From assembly GCA_965215615.1 (NCBI GenBank), contig OZ244068.1:2942716-3006715 (forward strand): DNA of 64,000 bases, written 5' to 3'. Each line of letters opens with the position of its first letter. The first letter of the stretch is position 1. The notes beneath the pieces were generated by a model that ran no database searches, had not been told where the DNA came from, and was given only the letters and a program-made list of their open reading frames with translations. The position numbers and the translations under genes were made by a program. This stretch comes from CBDATA01 sp965215615 (GTDB taxonomy: Bacteria > Acidobacteriota > Vicinamibacteria > Marinacidobacterales > Marinacidobacteraceae). Positions 33,831 through 42,922 of the stretch are shown piece by piece.

Positions 33831-34597
33831 ATACCGCCCGCTACATCCTGTCGTTCGCGGCGGCGGTCTGCCTCGTCTGCGCGGTGATGGTCTCCGGCTC
33901 GGCGGTGGCACTCAAGTCGCGCCAGGCGGCGAACGTCGAGCGGGATCGGCAGCGCAACGTGCTGGTCGCGAGCGGACTGGCGGGGGCCGATGAACAACTC
34001 ACGGACGAGGAAATGGCGGAGCGTTTCCGCGGCATCCGCGCGGTGGTGGTGGATCTCGCGACCGGAGAACCGCTTCCCGATGTGGACCCTGCGGAAGTGA
34101 ACCCGTTGATCGAGGCCGGCGACCCGGCGCGCTCCCGGCCGGCCTCCGACAACCCGGCCCGCATCCGGCGGATCGAAAACCGCTCGGTTGTCTGGCGGGT
34201 GGAGTCGGACGGTGAACTGGAGGTGCTGGTGCTGCCGGTCCGGGGGCAGGGCCTCTGGTCGGTGCTCCACGGGTTCCTCGCCCTCGACGGCGACCTGAAC
34301 ACGGTGCGCGGCATCACCTTCTACGAGCACAAGGAGACTCCGGGGCTCGGCGGGGAAGTGGACAACCCGGCCTGGAAGGCGCTCTGGCCGGGCCGGCGCG
34401 TCTTCGCGGCCACCGGGGATCCGGTGATCGAAGTGGCGCGCGGGCTCGCCGGTTCGCCCGCCGAAGACCCGCACCGGGTGGACGGGCTCGCCGGTGCCAC
34501 CATCACGAGCCGCGGTGTCACCAACCTGCTCCGGTTCTGGCTGGACGCGGGCGGTTTCGGGCCGTATCTGGAGCGGCTTCGGGAGGAGAGCGGCTGA
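33827..34597 (+). CDS. nqrC: Na+-translocating NADH:quinone reductase subunit C
   Basis: A 256-residue subunit with one N-terminal membrane helix (YILSFAAAVCLVCAVMVSGS) and a large extracytoplasmic FMN domain. DGLAGATITSRGV holds the flavinylation Thr (about residue 227). HKETPGLGGEVDNPAW is also typical. FMN would be attached by an ApbE transferase, which is not in this window. The final TGA overlaps the nqrD ATG by 1 nt. Confidence 0.94.
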   Translation: MNTARYILSFAAAVCLVCAVMVSGSAVALKSRQAANVERDRQRNVLVASGLAGADEQLTDEEMAERFRGIRAVVVDLATGEPLPDVDPAEVNPLIEAGDPARSRPASDNPARIRRIENRSVVWRVESDGELEVLVLPVRGQGLWSVLHGFLALDGDLNTVRGITFYEHKETPGLGGEVDNPAWKALWPGRRVFAATGDPVIEVARGLAGSPAEDPHRVDGLAGATITSRGVTNLLRFWLDAGGFGPYLERLREESG

Positions 34598-35226
34598 TGT
34601 CGAGCGAAGCCTCCGCCCGCCGGGTGCTGATGGATCCGCTGATCCACAACAACCCGATCGCCCTTCAGGTGCTCGGCATCTGCTCGGCGCTCGCGGTGAC
34701 CACCGGCATGGAGACCTCGGCGGTGATGAGCGTCGCGGTCATCGCGGTGAACGCGCTTTCGAACCTTTCGGTCTCGCTGCTGCGGAACCGGATTCCGAGC
34801 AGCATCCGGATCATCGTGCAGCTCACGATCATCGCCTCGCTGGTCATCATCACCGACCAGATCCTCAAGGCATATCTCTACGAAGTCTCCCGGCAGCTCA
34901 GTGTCTTCGTCGGGCTCATCATCACCAACTGCATCATCATGGGCCGGGCCGAGGCGTTCGCCATGCAGAACCCGCCGCTCCGCAGCCTGCTCGACGGCAT
35001 CGGCAACGGGCTCGGCTACGCGGCGCTGCTGATGGTCACCGGGGCTGCCCGGGAAGTGCTGGGATCGGGAACCTTCTGGGGGCAGCCGGTCTTCCCGCTG
35101 GCCTCCGAGGGCGGCTGGTTCACCCCGAACGGACTGATGGTCCTCTCACCGGGAGCCTTCTTCGTGATCGGCTTCCTGATCTGGATCCTCAGGACATTCC
35201 GCCCGGAACAGGTGGAGAACGACTGA
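34597..35226 (+). CDS. nqrD: Na+-translocating NADH:quinone reductase subunit D
   Basis: A 209-residue membrane subunit with about six transmembrane helices. It starts with a polar tail and LMDPLIHNNPIALQVLGICS. RNRIPSSIRIIVQLTIIASL and TNCIIMGRAEAFAMQN, with a Cys in each half of the NqrD/NqrE pair, match the inter-subunit 2Fe-2S site of the family. It starts on the last base of the nqrC stop (TGATG). Confidence 0.95.
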   Translation: MSSEASARRVLMDPLIHNNPIALQVLGICSALAVTTGMETSAVMSVAVIAVNALSNLSVSLLRNRIPSSIRIIVQLTIIASLVIITDQILKAYLYEVSRQLSVFVGLIITNCIIMGRAEAFAMQNPPLRSLLDGIGNGLGYAALLMVTGAAREVLGSGTFWGQPVFPLASEGGWFTPNGLMVLSPGAFFVIGFLIWILRTFRPEQVEND

Positions 35227-35231
35227 CCGCC

Positions 35232-35849
35232 ATGCTCGAGAACTACCTGAGCATCGTGGTCAAGGCGATCTTCGTCGAGAACATGGCCCTTACTTTCTTT
35301 CTGGGCATGTGCTCGTTTCTCGCGGTTTCGCGGCGGGTGAGCACCGCGATCGGGCTCGGCATCGCGGTCGTCTTCGTGCTGACGGTCACCGTCCCGCTGA
35401 ACCACGCGATCAACGACTTCCTGCTGCGACCCGGGGCGCTCGGCTGGGCGCATTCGTCGCTCGTGGGTCAGGATTTGTCGTTCCTGCGCTTTTTGACCTT
35501 CATCGGCACCATCGCGGCCACCGTCCAGATCGTGGAAATGGCGCTCGACCGCTATTTCCCCACCCTCCACGCCGCGCTCGGCGTGTTCTTGCCGCTCATC
35601 GCGGTCAACTGCGCGATCCTCGGCGCGTCCCTGCTGATGATCGAGCGCGGACTCACGCTGCCCGAGGCGGCCTTCTTCGGTTTCGGTTCGGGGGTCGGCT
35701 GGGCGCTCGCGATCGTCGCACTCGCCGGAATCCGGGAGCGGCTGCGCTACCACCACATTCCCGCCGGGCTCCGGGGCCTCGGGATCACCTTCCTGCTCAC
35801 CGGCCTGATGGCCATCGGATTCATGGCCTTCGGCGGCATCCAGTTGTAG
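35232..35849 (+). CDS. nqrE: Na+-translocating NADH:quinone reductase subunit E
   Basis: A 205-residue membrane subunit that pairs pseudosymmetrically with NqrD. VENMALTFFLGMCSFLAVS and LPLIAVNCAILGASL supply conserved Cys residues for the membrane 2Fe-2S centre. It starts 6 nt after nqrD and ends 6 nt before nqrF. Length and motifs are standard. Confidence 0.95.
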   Translation: MLENYLSIVVKAIFVENMALTFFLGMCSFLAVSRRVSTAIGLGIAVVFVLTVTVPLNHAINDFLLRPGALGWAHSSLVGQDLSFLRFLTFIGTIAATVQIVEMALDRYFPTLHAALGVFLPLIAVNCAILGASLLMIERGLTLPEAAFFGFGSGVGWALAIVALAGIRERLRYHHIPAGLRGLGITFLLTGLMAIGFMAFGGIQL

Positions 35850-35855
35850 CCGGAG

Positions 35856-37085
35856 ATGGCCACCGTCCTGCTCGGAGTCGCCGGCTTCGCGGGAGTCATC
35901 CTGCTGCTGGTGCTCGTCCTGCTGTATGCCCGCAGGCAACTGGTCGCCACCGGGGATGTCCGCATCCGGATCAACGGCGATGCCGAAAAAGACATCCAGA
36001 CGGCTGCCGGCGGCACCCTGCTGGGTACCCTCGCCGCGAACCAGATCTTCATCCCCTCCGCCTGCGGGGGCAAGGGCAGTTGCGGCGTCTGCACCCTGCG
36101 GGTGACCGACGGCGGCGGCGCGGTGCTCCCCACCGAGCGTACCCACCTCTCCCGGGGCGAGGAGCGATGCGGCGTACGGTTGTCCTGCCAGGTCAAGGTG
36201 AAGCAGGACATGGAAATCGAGATCTCTCCGGAGCTGTTCAGCGTGCGCCGCTGGAAGTGCCGGGTGATCTCGAACGAGAACGTGGCGACCTTCATCAAGG
36301 AGTTGCGGCTGGAACTTCCGGCGGGAGAGGCGGTGCCTTTCCGGGCCGGCGGATACATCCAGATCGAATGCCCGGCCTACGAACTCAGCTACCGTGATTT
36401 CGAGGTCGAGGAGGAATACCGGGACGATTGGGATCGTTTCAACATGTGGAGATATACCTCCTCGGTGGGCCCGGACGAGGAAGTGGTCCGTGCCTATTCG
36501 ATGGCGAATTACCCGGAAGAACGGGGTGTCATCTACCTGAACGTCCGGATCGCCTCGCCGCCGCCGCGCCAGGATGGCGTTCCGCCCGGAAAGATGACCT
36601 CATGGCTCTTCAGCCTGAAGCCGGGCGACGAGGTGACGATTTCCGGCCCCTTCGGTGATTTCTTCGCGAAGGAGACGGACAACGAGATGATCTTCATCGG
36701 GGGCGGCGCGGGCATGGCGCCGATGCGCTCGCACATCTTCGACCAGTTCCGCAGGTTGAAGACGGATCGCAAGGTTTCCTTCTGGTACGGAGCGCGAAGC
36801 CTCCGGGAAGCCTTTTACCAGGAGGACTTCGACCGGATCGCCGCCGATTTTCCGAACTTCGAGTGGAAGCTCGCGCTCTCCGAACCGCTCCCCGAAGACA
36901 ACTGGGAGGGGTCCACCGGCTTCATCCACCAGGTTCTCTACGACGAGTACCTGAAAGGGCACAAGAACCCCGAAGATGCCGAGTACTACCTGTGCGGTCC
37001 CCCGATGATGCTGAAGGCCTGCCTCGAGATGCTGGACCGCCTCGGCGTCGAGCCGGAGAACATCGCCTTCGACGACTTCGGGTAG
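35856..37085 (+). CDS. nqrF: Na+-translocating NADH:quinone reductase subunit F (NADH-oxidising)
   Basis: A 409-residue subunit with an N-terminal membrane helix and a ferredoxin domain with CGGKGSCGVC plus a later Cys for the [2Fe-2S] cluster. A ferredoxin-NADP reductase-like module follows, with RAYSMANYP (FAD) and GGGAGMAPMRSH and YLCGPPMML (NADH). It takes electrons from NADH into the complex. It is the last nqr gene; a lower-GC restriction-modification pair starts 7 nt later. Confidence 0.96.
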   Translation: MATVLLGVAGFAGVILLLVLVLLYARRQLVATGDVRIRINGDAEKDIQTAAGGTLLGTLAANQIFIPSACGGKGSCGVCTLRVTDGGGAVLPTERTHLSRGEERCGVRLSCQVKVKQDMEIEISPELFSVRRWKCRVISNENVATFIKELRLELPAGEAVPFRAGGYIQIECPAYELSYRDFEVEEEYRDDWDRFNMWRYTSSVGPDEEVVRAYSMANYPEERGVIYLNVRIASPPPRQDGVPPGKMTSWLFSLKPGDEVTISGPFGDFFAKETDNEMIFIGGGAGMAPMRSHIFDQFRRLKTDRKVSFWYGARSLREAFYQEDFDRIAADFPNFEWKLALSEPLPEDNWEGSTGFIHQVLYDEYLKGHKNPEDAEYYLCGPPMMLKACLEMLDRLGVEPENIAFDDFG

Positions 37086-37092
37086 CGCGACC

Positions 37093-38052
37093 GTGAGACA
37101 CATGTTGCCTGCGTGGGAACGCGAGCTCCTGGTCCCGACGGTGGAAACGACGCTCGACCTGCGCCTGCTGCCGCCTCTGGTGTGGTCCTCATTCCTTCTG
37201 AATCCCCGCCGTCTGCGTGGCAGCGACTTTCTGATGCGATGGCAACAGGGAGTCTGGACGGAAAAACGATTCATCGAAGCACTGTCCGGAGTCCGCGACT
37301 TCTTCGCGATTCCCTACGGGCCAAGCAGCGTGGCACCCACTGATGATCTCCGGGCACATGAGCTCTACTTCGAACGGCTCGAAGCTGCCGGTCTCGGCTC
37401 CGTGAAGCGCCCCGACCTGTTGATCTTCCATGAACGTCACCAAAATCAGGTGCCCGATCTGCTCGAAAAAGCGGGAGGCGTAGAAGAGCTTCCCTTCGTG
37501 CCAGAGGAAGAGCTTCGGGACTTGGTGAGACTTGCCGCTCTCGCAGTCGAATGCGAAAACAGTCTCTGGGTCGCGGAGGAGATGCCCGCCTACGGCGAAG
37601 AGCTGCGCCCCATGAGACGACTGGGCGGCAAACCAGGCCTTTCCAAGAACGCAGTTCTTCCCACAGTCATCATCAAGGAAGAAGATCGCTCCCCTTTGCT
37701 CCGCTGGGAACAGGAAAACGGCAAGCCGATTCACATATGGCATGCCTTCTACGATCGGGCCTACGGTCTCGCGCTTTCCCGCGCCGGAGAACTCATCGAG
37801 GAGAAGCTCATCGAGCCCAGAGAACAGACTTATCAGGCACCGGGAGGAACGGTTACAAAGAAGATTACTTGGGGTTTCTATTATCACTATGCATACGATC
37901 TGGCACGATCTGTTCAGCCACCACGTCTGGTAGCAGAATTCATCAAGGATCGAAACGGCCACATCCTTCCTTACGTTCGTTTTCGGGAAGGCTCGCTGAG
38001 CCTTTCGGAGGAAGCCCTCGGGGTTCTGCGTTCGCTGAGCGAGCATGCGTGA
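37093..38052 (+). CDS. Type II restriction endonuclease (AccI-like)
   Basis: A 319-residue protein directly upstream of an adenine-specific DNA methylase, with an 8-nt overlap. KRPDLLIF and AVECENSLWVAEE fit a PD-(D/E)xK-type nuclease core in which the last acid pair reads E-x-E, as in BamHI, with no Lys. From memory, length and the early LPPLVWSSFLLNP resemble the AccI restriction enzyme family. Base composition is more A/T-rich than the nqr genes and codon choice is looser. Start GTG 37093 or ATG 37102. The recognition site cannot be read from sequence. Confidence 0.62.
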   Translation: MRHMLPAWERELLVPTVETTLDLRLLPPLVWSSFLLNPRRLRGSDFLMRWQQGVWTEKRFIEALSGVRDFFAIPYGPSSVAPTDDLRAHELYFERLEAAGLGSVKRPDLLIFHERHQNQVPDLLEKAGGVEELPFVPEEELRDLVRLAALAVECENSLWVAEEMPAYGEELRPMRRLGGKPGLSKNAVLPTVIIKEEDRSPLLRWEQENGKPIHIWHAFYDRAYGLALSRAGELIEEKLIEPREQTYQAPGGTVTKKITWGFYYHYAYDLARSVQPPRLVAEFIKDRNGHILPYVRFREGSLSLSEEALGVLRSLSEHA

Positions 38053-39574
38053 AACTCGAACCCTGCCGACCGGTGGAGAAGCACGAGAAGCGCTCCGGGT
38101 AAAGGGGCAATTCTGGACACCGCAATGGATCGCCGAGGCGATGGTGGCCTATGTCATGCGTAATAGCCCGGCAGATATTTACGATCCCGCAGTCGGAGAT
38201 GGGGCTTTTCTCGAAGCCTTCCTAAGGATTCGGAAACCTTCAAGCGGGACTCGATTCCTGGGGAGTGATATTGATGGCTCTCTGTTGGGCGGCGCAGTTT
38301 TCAGCGATCCGCAAGCCCACACTCAAGTCCGGGATTTCGCGCTCGATCCGCCATCAGGACCATTCGATGCCATCGTTGCCAACCCGCCTTATATCAGACA
38401 TCACCGCCTCTCGCGCGAAGTCAAGCGCGCTTTCCGGGATCTGACACTACGTGAACTGGGACGTCCAATTGATGGCCGAGCGGGGCTGCATATTCTCTTC
38501 CTGATTCGTGCACTCTGTCTGTTGAACAAGCATGGACGACTCGCCTTCATCGTTCCCGCGGATACTTGCGAGGGAGTATTTCAGAAAGCGCTGTGGAGCT
38601 GGATCGCGAAGAATTTCCGCATAGACCATGTCGTGACATTCATTCCAAAAGCCACACCTTTTCCTGGTGTGGATACGAATGCTGTCATCTTGATGATTCG
38701 CAAAGAGCCGCCTCGTCCTGATTTCGAATGGCTGCTCTGCCGCGAGCCGGAAACAAAGGCTCTCGTTCATCTTGTAAAAAACAAGAACAGCGAGACCTCC
38801 GACTCCATCGATCGAGTCGAGCGCAACTTGGACGAGGCCCTCCGCACGGGAATGTCTCGCGCACCAGCTTCCACTTCTACAAAATTCGTGCTCGGAGACT
38901 TCGCTGCAGTACGGCGCGGTATCGCCACTGGAGCGAATTCGTTCTTCCTGCTGACCCGGGCACAGGCCGGCCGACTTGAGCTTCCCCAGGAATTCTTGCG
39001 CCTGACCGTAGGACGCACGCGTGACGCGCCGGGCGATGTGCTGAGCTCCGAAGATATACAAAGCCTCGACGAAAAAGGGCGGCCCACCTTGCTGCTCTCT
39101 CTTCCTGCGAAACCCGCCGACGAGCTACAGCCATCCGTTCGGGACTACCTGCGACATGGCGAATCCCTGGAATTGGCAAAACGCGCCCTGATCCGCACCA
39201 GAAAGCCGTGGTACCGCATGGAGCAGCGGGCAACACCTCCGCTTTTGTTCGCGTACCTTGGGAGAAGAAACAGCCGGTTCATTCGAAATGATGCCGGCGT
39301 GGTCCCTTTGACAGCCTTCCTGTGTGTCTATCCGAGAGCTCCAATCGGAGACCATCTCGATGAGTTCTGGCGAGTCCTGAACGATCCGGAGACAACCGCC
39401 AACCTCCGATTGGTCGGGAAGTCCTATGGGGGAGGCGCGATCAAGGTGGAGCCTCGCAATCTCGAGCGCCTGCCCATCCCTGACGAACTCGCCGAGCGGC
39501 TCCAGAACCGAGCCCCACTCCCTGCCGCACGGGGCCTGTTCGAGGAAGGCCCGAAAACAGACCGCCTCGATTGA
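38045..39574 (+). CDS. N6-adenine DNA methyltransferase of a type II restriction-modification system
   Basis: A 509-residue methylase. DPAVGDGAFLEAF (SAM-binding motif I, about residue 50) and ANPPYIRHH (catalytic NPPY, about residue 117) mark a gamma-type N6-adenine enzyme (TaqI/Eco57I-like). A C-terminal target-recognition region follows, including VGKSYGGGAIKVEPRNL near the end. It would protect the host DNA from the upstream nuclease. It overlaps that gene by 8 nt. The composition is A/T-richer than flanking genes, a sign of transfer into the site behind nqrF. Confidence 0.88.
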   Translation: MRETRTLPTGGEAREALRVKGQFWTPQWIAEAMVAYVMRNSPADIYDPAVGDGAFLEAFLRIRKPSSGTRFLGSDIDGSLLGGAVFSDPQAHTQVRDFALDPPSGPFDAIVANPPYIRHHRLSREVKRAFRDLTLRELGRPIDGRAGLHILFLIRALCLLNKHGRLAFIVPADTCEGVFQKALWSWIAKNFRIDHVVTFIPKATPFPGVDTNAVILMIRKEPPRPDFEWLLCREPETKALVHLVKNKNSETSDSIDRVERNLDEALRTGMSRAPASTSTKFVLGDFAAVRRGIATGANSFFLLTRAQAGRLELPQEFLRLTVGRTRDAPGDVLSSEDIQSLDEKGRPTLLLSLPAKPADELQPSVRDYLRHGESLELAKRALIRTRKPWYRMEQRATPPLLFAYLGRRNSRFIRNDAGVVPLTAFLCVYPRAPIGDHLDEFWRVLNDPETTANLRLVGKSYGGGAIKVEPRNLERLPIPDELAERLQNRAPLPAARGLFEEGPKTDRLD

Positions 39575-39589
39575 TTTCGCCCCGCGGGG

Positions 39590-39859
39590 CTATTCGACGT
39601 AGCTGTAGCCGCAGTTCTCGCAGGTCCAGGTGCGCCCCTGCCGGTACATGAGGGCCCCGCACTGCGGGCAGGCCCGGGTGTCCTCGTCTTCCGGATCCTC
39701 GGCGAACAGCGCGTCGTAATCCAGCTCCTCGTTTTCTTCCTCTTCCTTCTTCTTCTGCGGGTCTTCCTGCTGGGCAATGGCGAAGGAAGCGGTTCCGACG
39801 ACGCCGGCTACGGCGATCCCGGCCGCCCGGAGAAAGTCGCGGCGGGTGTTGTCATCCAT
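39590..39859 (-). CDS. Tat-exported small zinc-ribbon protein
   Basis: An 89-residue protein. RRDFLRAAGIAVAGVVGTAS is a twin-arginine signal. The mature part is acidic and ends with a zinc-ribbon or rubredoxin-like pair ACPQCGALMY and WTCENCGYSYVE. It overlaps the upstream Tat-exported gene by 8 nt on the same strand, so the two are probably made and exported together. A metal centre or structural zinc is likely; the function is unknown. Confidence 0.75.
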   Translation of the reverse strand: MDDNTRRDFLRAAGIAVAGVVGTASFAIAQQEDPQKKKEEEENEELDYDALFAEDPEDEDTRACPQCGALMYRQGRTWTCENCGYSYVE

Positions 39860-41153
39860 GAGGTGTCTCCTGGTCAGGACTCCTAATCATAAAGCCCCGC
39901 GCGATCCGGCGTTCTTCCACGATCTTCTCCCAGTCCACCGCCGGTACTCTCGGTTCGGCGGTCGGAGGGAGGATGTACGGGGGAAGGCGGAATTCATTCC
40001 GGAACATCTGGGTGCGGACGTGGCCGGTTGCGTATTCCGCGCTCTGGCCGGACATGAGATAGGTGAGGGTGGGCGCGAGGTCCCGGCGCTGGACCCGCTC
40101 GGTGACCCGGTGGCCCTTGCGGAAATCCGGCCCCAGAGCCATCAGCCAGACGCGGTGAGCGGAGGGGTTGCCCGGGTGATGGCCAAGCTGTCCATCGCGG
40201 TCCGGCTGGTCGTCGCGGCCGCACTCCGGACGGATGACGAGCGCCGTCCGGTCGCGGAGGCAGGGGTCGGATCGGATCGCGCTCCACAGGTTGCCGATCA
40301 GCTCGTCCGTGGTCCTGATGTGCCGAAGGTACTCCGCGTAACCCGTCCGGTGGTCCCAGAACCCGAACCCGGCGTGCGCGTCGTCGAGAGCGAGGATCTG
40401 CACGGTGATCGACTTCGGCTTGAACTCCCTGAGGATTCGGGGGACGAGAGTGAGCGCCTCCGCGTCGCCGCGGGGAGCCTCCCGATCGGGGACCGGCTCG
40501 CGGGTGGAGGGCGGGACCTGCATCTTCCCGGCGACCGCGCCGTCGAGAAAATCCACCACCTGCCGCCGCTCCCGTGCGGTGTGGCCGAGCCCCCGCTCGA
40601 CGTGGAGGTCCACGATCCGTTCGCCGGTGAGCCCCTGCACCGGAGGAAAGATCCGGTTCATGGTGAGGTTCGTCGAGCCATATCCGACACCGTATTCGGG
40701 GTGCTGGCTGAAGTTCTTCACATCCCAGGCCCACGCCCGGTAGCGGGAAGCGGCCTGAAGGGTCCAGAAATCGGTGGCCTTGCCGCCTGATTTCTGGCGG
40801 ATGTACTCGGCCCAGGTGGGATAGCGGGGCCGCTCGGCGGGAGCGTCCACTCCGCAGAGCATCTCGGAATACATGTAGCCGTGGAGGTTTGCGGTCTCTC
40901 CGTAGTCCTCGAGAAACACGGTGGCCTCCTCGGCCATTTTCGTCTGGAAGGGCGCGTTCTCCGGGTTGTCGATGACATCCTTCGTCCGGGCACCGTTTCC
41001 GAGAATCACGGTCACGAGGTGTCTGGTCCGGAAGCCCGGGTTCTCGGGCAGGACCATGCCGCCCTGAGGAATCCCGGCTCCCGCTTCGAGAATCGAACGG
41101 TGGGCACCGAGCGCCGCACCCGCGCCCAGCCTGAAGAAATCGCGTCGGTCCAT
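39852..41153 (-). CDS. Tat-exported alkaline-phosphatase-superfamily-like protein (sulfatase/DUF1501 type)
   Basis: A 433-residue protein with the twin-arginine start DRRDFFRLGAGAALG. The body has HLVTVILGNGARTKD, AHAGFGFWDHRTGYAEYLRH, and a C-terminal GHHPGNPSAHRVWLMALGPD, which recall alkaline-phosphatase-superfamily proteins such as DUF1501 or sulfatases. The usual nucleophile (Ser/Thr/Cys) and full metal set are not clear by eye. It lies 3 nt from the TPR gene, overlaps the zinc-ribbon gene by 8 nt, and probably works with both outside the membrane. Confidence 0.65.
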   Translation of the reverse strand: MDRRDFFRLGAGAALGAHRSILEAGAGIPQGGMVLPENPGFRTRHLVTVILGNGARTKDVIDNPENAPFQTKMAEEATVFLEDYGETANLHGYMYSEMLCGVDAPAERPRYPTWAEYIRQKSGGKATDFWTLQAASRYRAWAWDVKNFSQHPEYGVGYGSTNLTMNRIFPPVQGLTGERIVDLHVERGLGHTARERRQVVDFLDGAVAGKMQVPPSTREPVPDREAPRGDAEALTLVPRILREFKPKSITVQILALDDAHAGFGFWDHRTGYAEYLRHIRTTDELIGNLWSAIRSDPCLRDRTALVIRPECGRDDQPDRDGQLGHHPGNPSAHRVWLMALGPDFRKGHRVTERVQRRDLAPTLTYLMSGQSAEYATGHVRTQMFRNEFRLPPYILPPTAEPRVPAVDWEKIVEERRIARGFMIRSPDQETPHG

Positions 41154-41156
41154 CGC

Positions 41157-42512
41157 TCAGGCCTGAACCGACCGCACCAGCTCGACGGCGCGGCGAAGCC
41201 CCGGTGTCACTCCCTCCCGCCGGGCGAGCCCCTTGAGATCCCACTCGGCGACCGTCCGCATGTCCTTCCGCATCTGTCCGGACAACGAGTCGAAGACCTC
41301 GCGATAGGCGGCGAGTGCCCCTTCCCCATCTCCCGCCCCGAGCCGGGCGGCGGCGAGCAGCAGCCCCTGACGGGCGGACCGGGAGGGATCCCGGGAGCGG
41401 GCTTCCTCGAAAAGATCCACCGCCTCCCGGTGGCGCCCCATGAGGAAGACCACGTTCGCCAGGTTGTACTTTCCGAATACGAAGTCGGGAGCGAGATCGA
41501 GAACGTTCCCGAACGCGGCTTCGGCTTCCGGGAGCCGGCCCAGGTCGCGAAGCGTAACCCCCAGATTGGAGAGGAAGCTGTGGTTGAGCGGATCGAGTGC
41601 GACCGCCTGCTTCAGCGGTTCGAGAGCCTCGTCGGCCCGCTCCAGCTCGCCGAGCGCCGCTCCCGCGTTCGCCCACGCCGAAGCGAACTCCGGCAGGGCA
41701 CGGGTGGCGGCGAGGAAGGCATCGAGCGCTCCTTCGAGGTCGTCCAGCACGATCTGCGTCTTCCCGAGTTCGAAGTGGGCGGCGGCGAGCGAACCGTCCC
41801 GCTCGATGGCCCTCCGGAAGGCATCGGCGGCCTCCGCCGGACGGCGCCTCTCGTTCGCGGCGCACCCCGCGAGGAGCTGCCCGCAGGCATCCTCCGGTTC
41901 GGCCCGGATGGCGGCGGCAGCAGCCCGCGCCCGGATCTCGCCGTCCGGCGCATGGAGCGCGATCCGTCGGAGTTCCGCGGCGCTCCCGGCGTTTTCGAGA
42001 TCCCTGTCTCCGGGTCCCCGGATTCCTGCCGGAGCGAGCGGTGGCCCGGGTTCCCGCTTCACTGTGAACTGGCAGGCTGCGCCCCGTCCTCCGAGCAGGT
42101 CGGGGGCGCGGCGGAGCAACTCTTCCTCGCGCGCCGAAGCGATCAGCAGGCGGCTCCCGGCCCCGAGCTGGCTGAGGCGTGCCAACAGGTACGCCGGGGT
42201 CGCGATGGCGGGCGGTGTTCCGGATTCGGCCCGGCTGGAAGCTCGGGAAGGAAATGCCCGGTGGAAATCGGGGAGCAGCAGGGCGCGGGCGGAATCCGGC
42301 AGGGGACCGAGCTTCTGGAGAAAGAGTGGCAGATCCTCCATCGCCACCCCCGGCATCACCGCGTCTTCCGCGGAGATCGTCTCCACTCCCAACTGGAGCC
42401 GCCAGATTCCGCCGCCCTCCGGCTCCCGGTGCGCCGGCCAGCCTGCGCTCAAACTGGCAGTGTCTTCCGAAGGGCCGGCCGTGCTCGCCCGGACCCAGCC
42501 GTTTGCTTCCAT
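41157..42512 (-). CDS. TPR-repeat protein
   Basis: A 451-residue protein. Its N-terminal third is unassigned. The C-terminal two-thirds carries several TPR units, for example AHFELGKTQIVLDDLEGALD, FASAWANAGAALGELERADE and HSFLSNLGVTLRDLGRLPEA. TPRs mediate protein contacts. It is first in a three-gene minus-strand operon with the two Tat-exported proteins. No signal peptide is evident, although an alternative later start could exist. Confidence 0.75.
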   Translation of the reverse strand: MEANGWVRASTAGPSEDTASLSAGWPAHREPEGGGIWRLQLGVETISAEDAVMPGVAMEDLPLFLQKLGPLPDSARALLLPDFHRAFPSRASSRAESGTPPAIATPAYLLARLSQLGAGSRLLIASAREEELLRRAPDLLGGRGAACQFTVKREPGPPLAPAGIRGPGDRDLENAGSAAELRRIALHAPDGEIRARAAAAAIRAEPEDACGQLLAGCAANERRRPAEAADAFRRAIERDGSLAAAHFELGKTQIVLDDLEGALDAFLAATRALPEFASAWANAGAALGELERADEALEPLKQAVALDPLNHSFLSNLGVTLRDLGRLPEAEAAFGNVLDLAPDFVFGKYNLANVVFLMGRHREAVDLFEEARSRDPSRSARQGLLLAAARLGAGDGEGALAAYREVFDSLSGQMRKDMRTVAEWDLKGLARREGVTPGLRRAVELVRSVQA

Positions 42513-42547
42513 CGCCGCGATTCTACGGGCCCGACTACACTCGCCCG

Positions 42548-42922
42548 ATGGCCCGCAGCGAACTCGTCGCGATCGCGGAAAAGATCGTCTGGGACTACGA
42601 CCACGCCCCGGAGGAGGTCGCCGAGGTGCTCGCCGGCGAGCGCGAACGGGTCGGCCATTTCGACCGTTCCGCGCTTTTCCTCCGGATGCTCCAGTCGCTG
42701 CCCTGGCAACGGATCGTCCAGACGCTCGGCATGGACGAAGTCCGGCTGTTGCTGACCCCGGAAGTCATCGAGCGGCTCTGGCCGCCTTCCCTTAGGGAGC
42801 GTTATGTCCGCATACGAAGCGTTCTACAGGGAAACCCTGTATCCGCTACAGAATGGAGTTCTGAACGTGCTCGCGCACTCCGGGACACCTTTCTGGCTGA
42901 CCGGTGGAACCGCCCTCCATAG
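42548..42922 (+). CDS. Partner protein (candidate antitoxin) of AbiEii-type nucleotidyltransferase
   Basis: A 124-residue protein starting MARSELVAIAEKIVWDYDHA and containing VRLLLTPEVIERLWPPSLRE. It lies directly before an AbiEii-type gene and has the size of small partner proteins found in front of such genes. Its last 119 nt overlap the next gene in another frame, and that part (ending RDTFLADRWNRPP) still looks protein-like. If the overlap is genuine, the same DNA encodes both proteins. It is otherwise unrecognised. Confidence 0.6.
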   Translation: MARSELVAIAEKIVWDYDHAPEEVAEVLAGERERVGHFDRSALFLRMLQSLPWQRIVQTLGMDEVRLLLTPEVIERLWPPSLRERYVRIRSVLQGNPVSATEWSSERARALRDTFLADRWNRPP

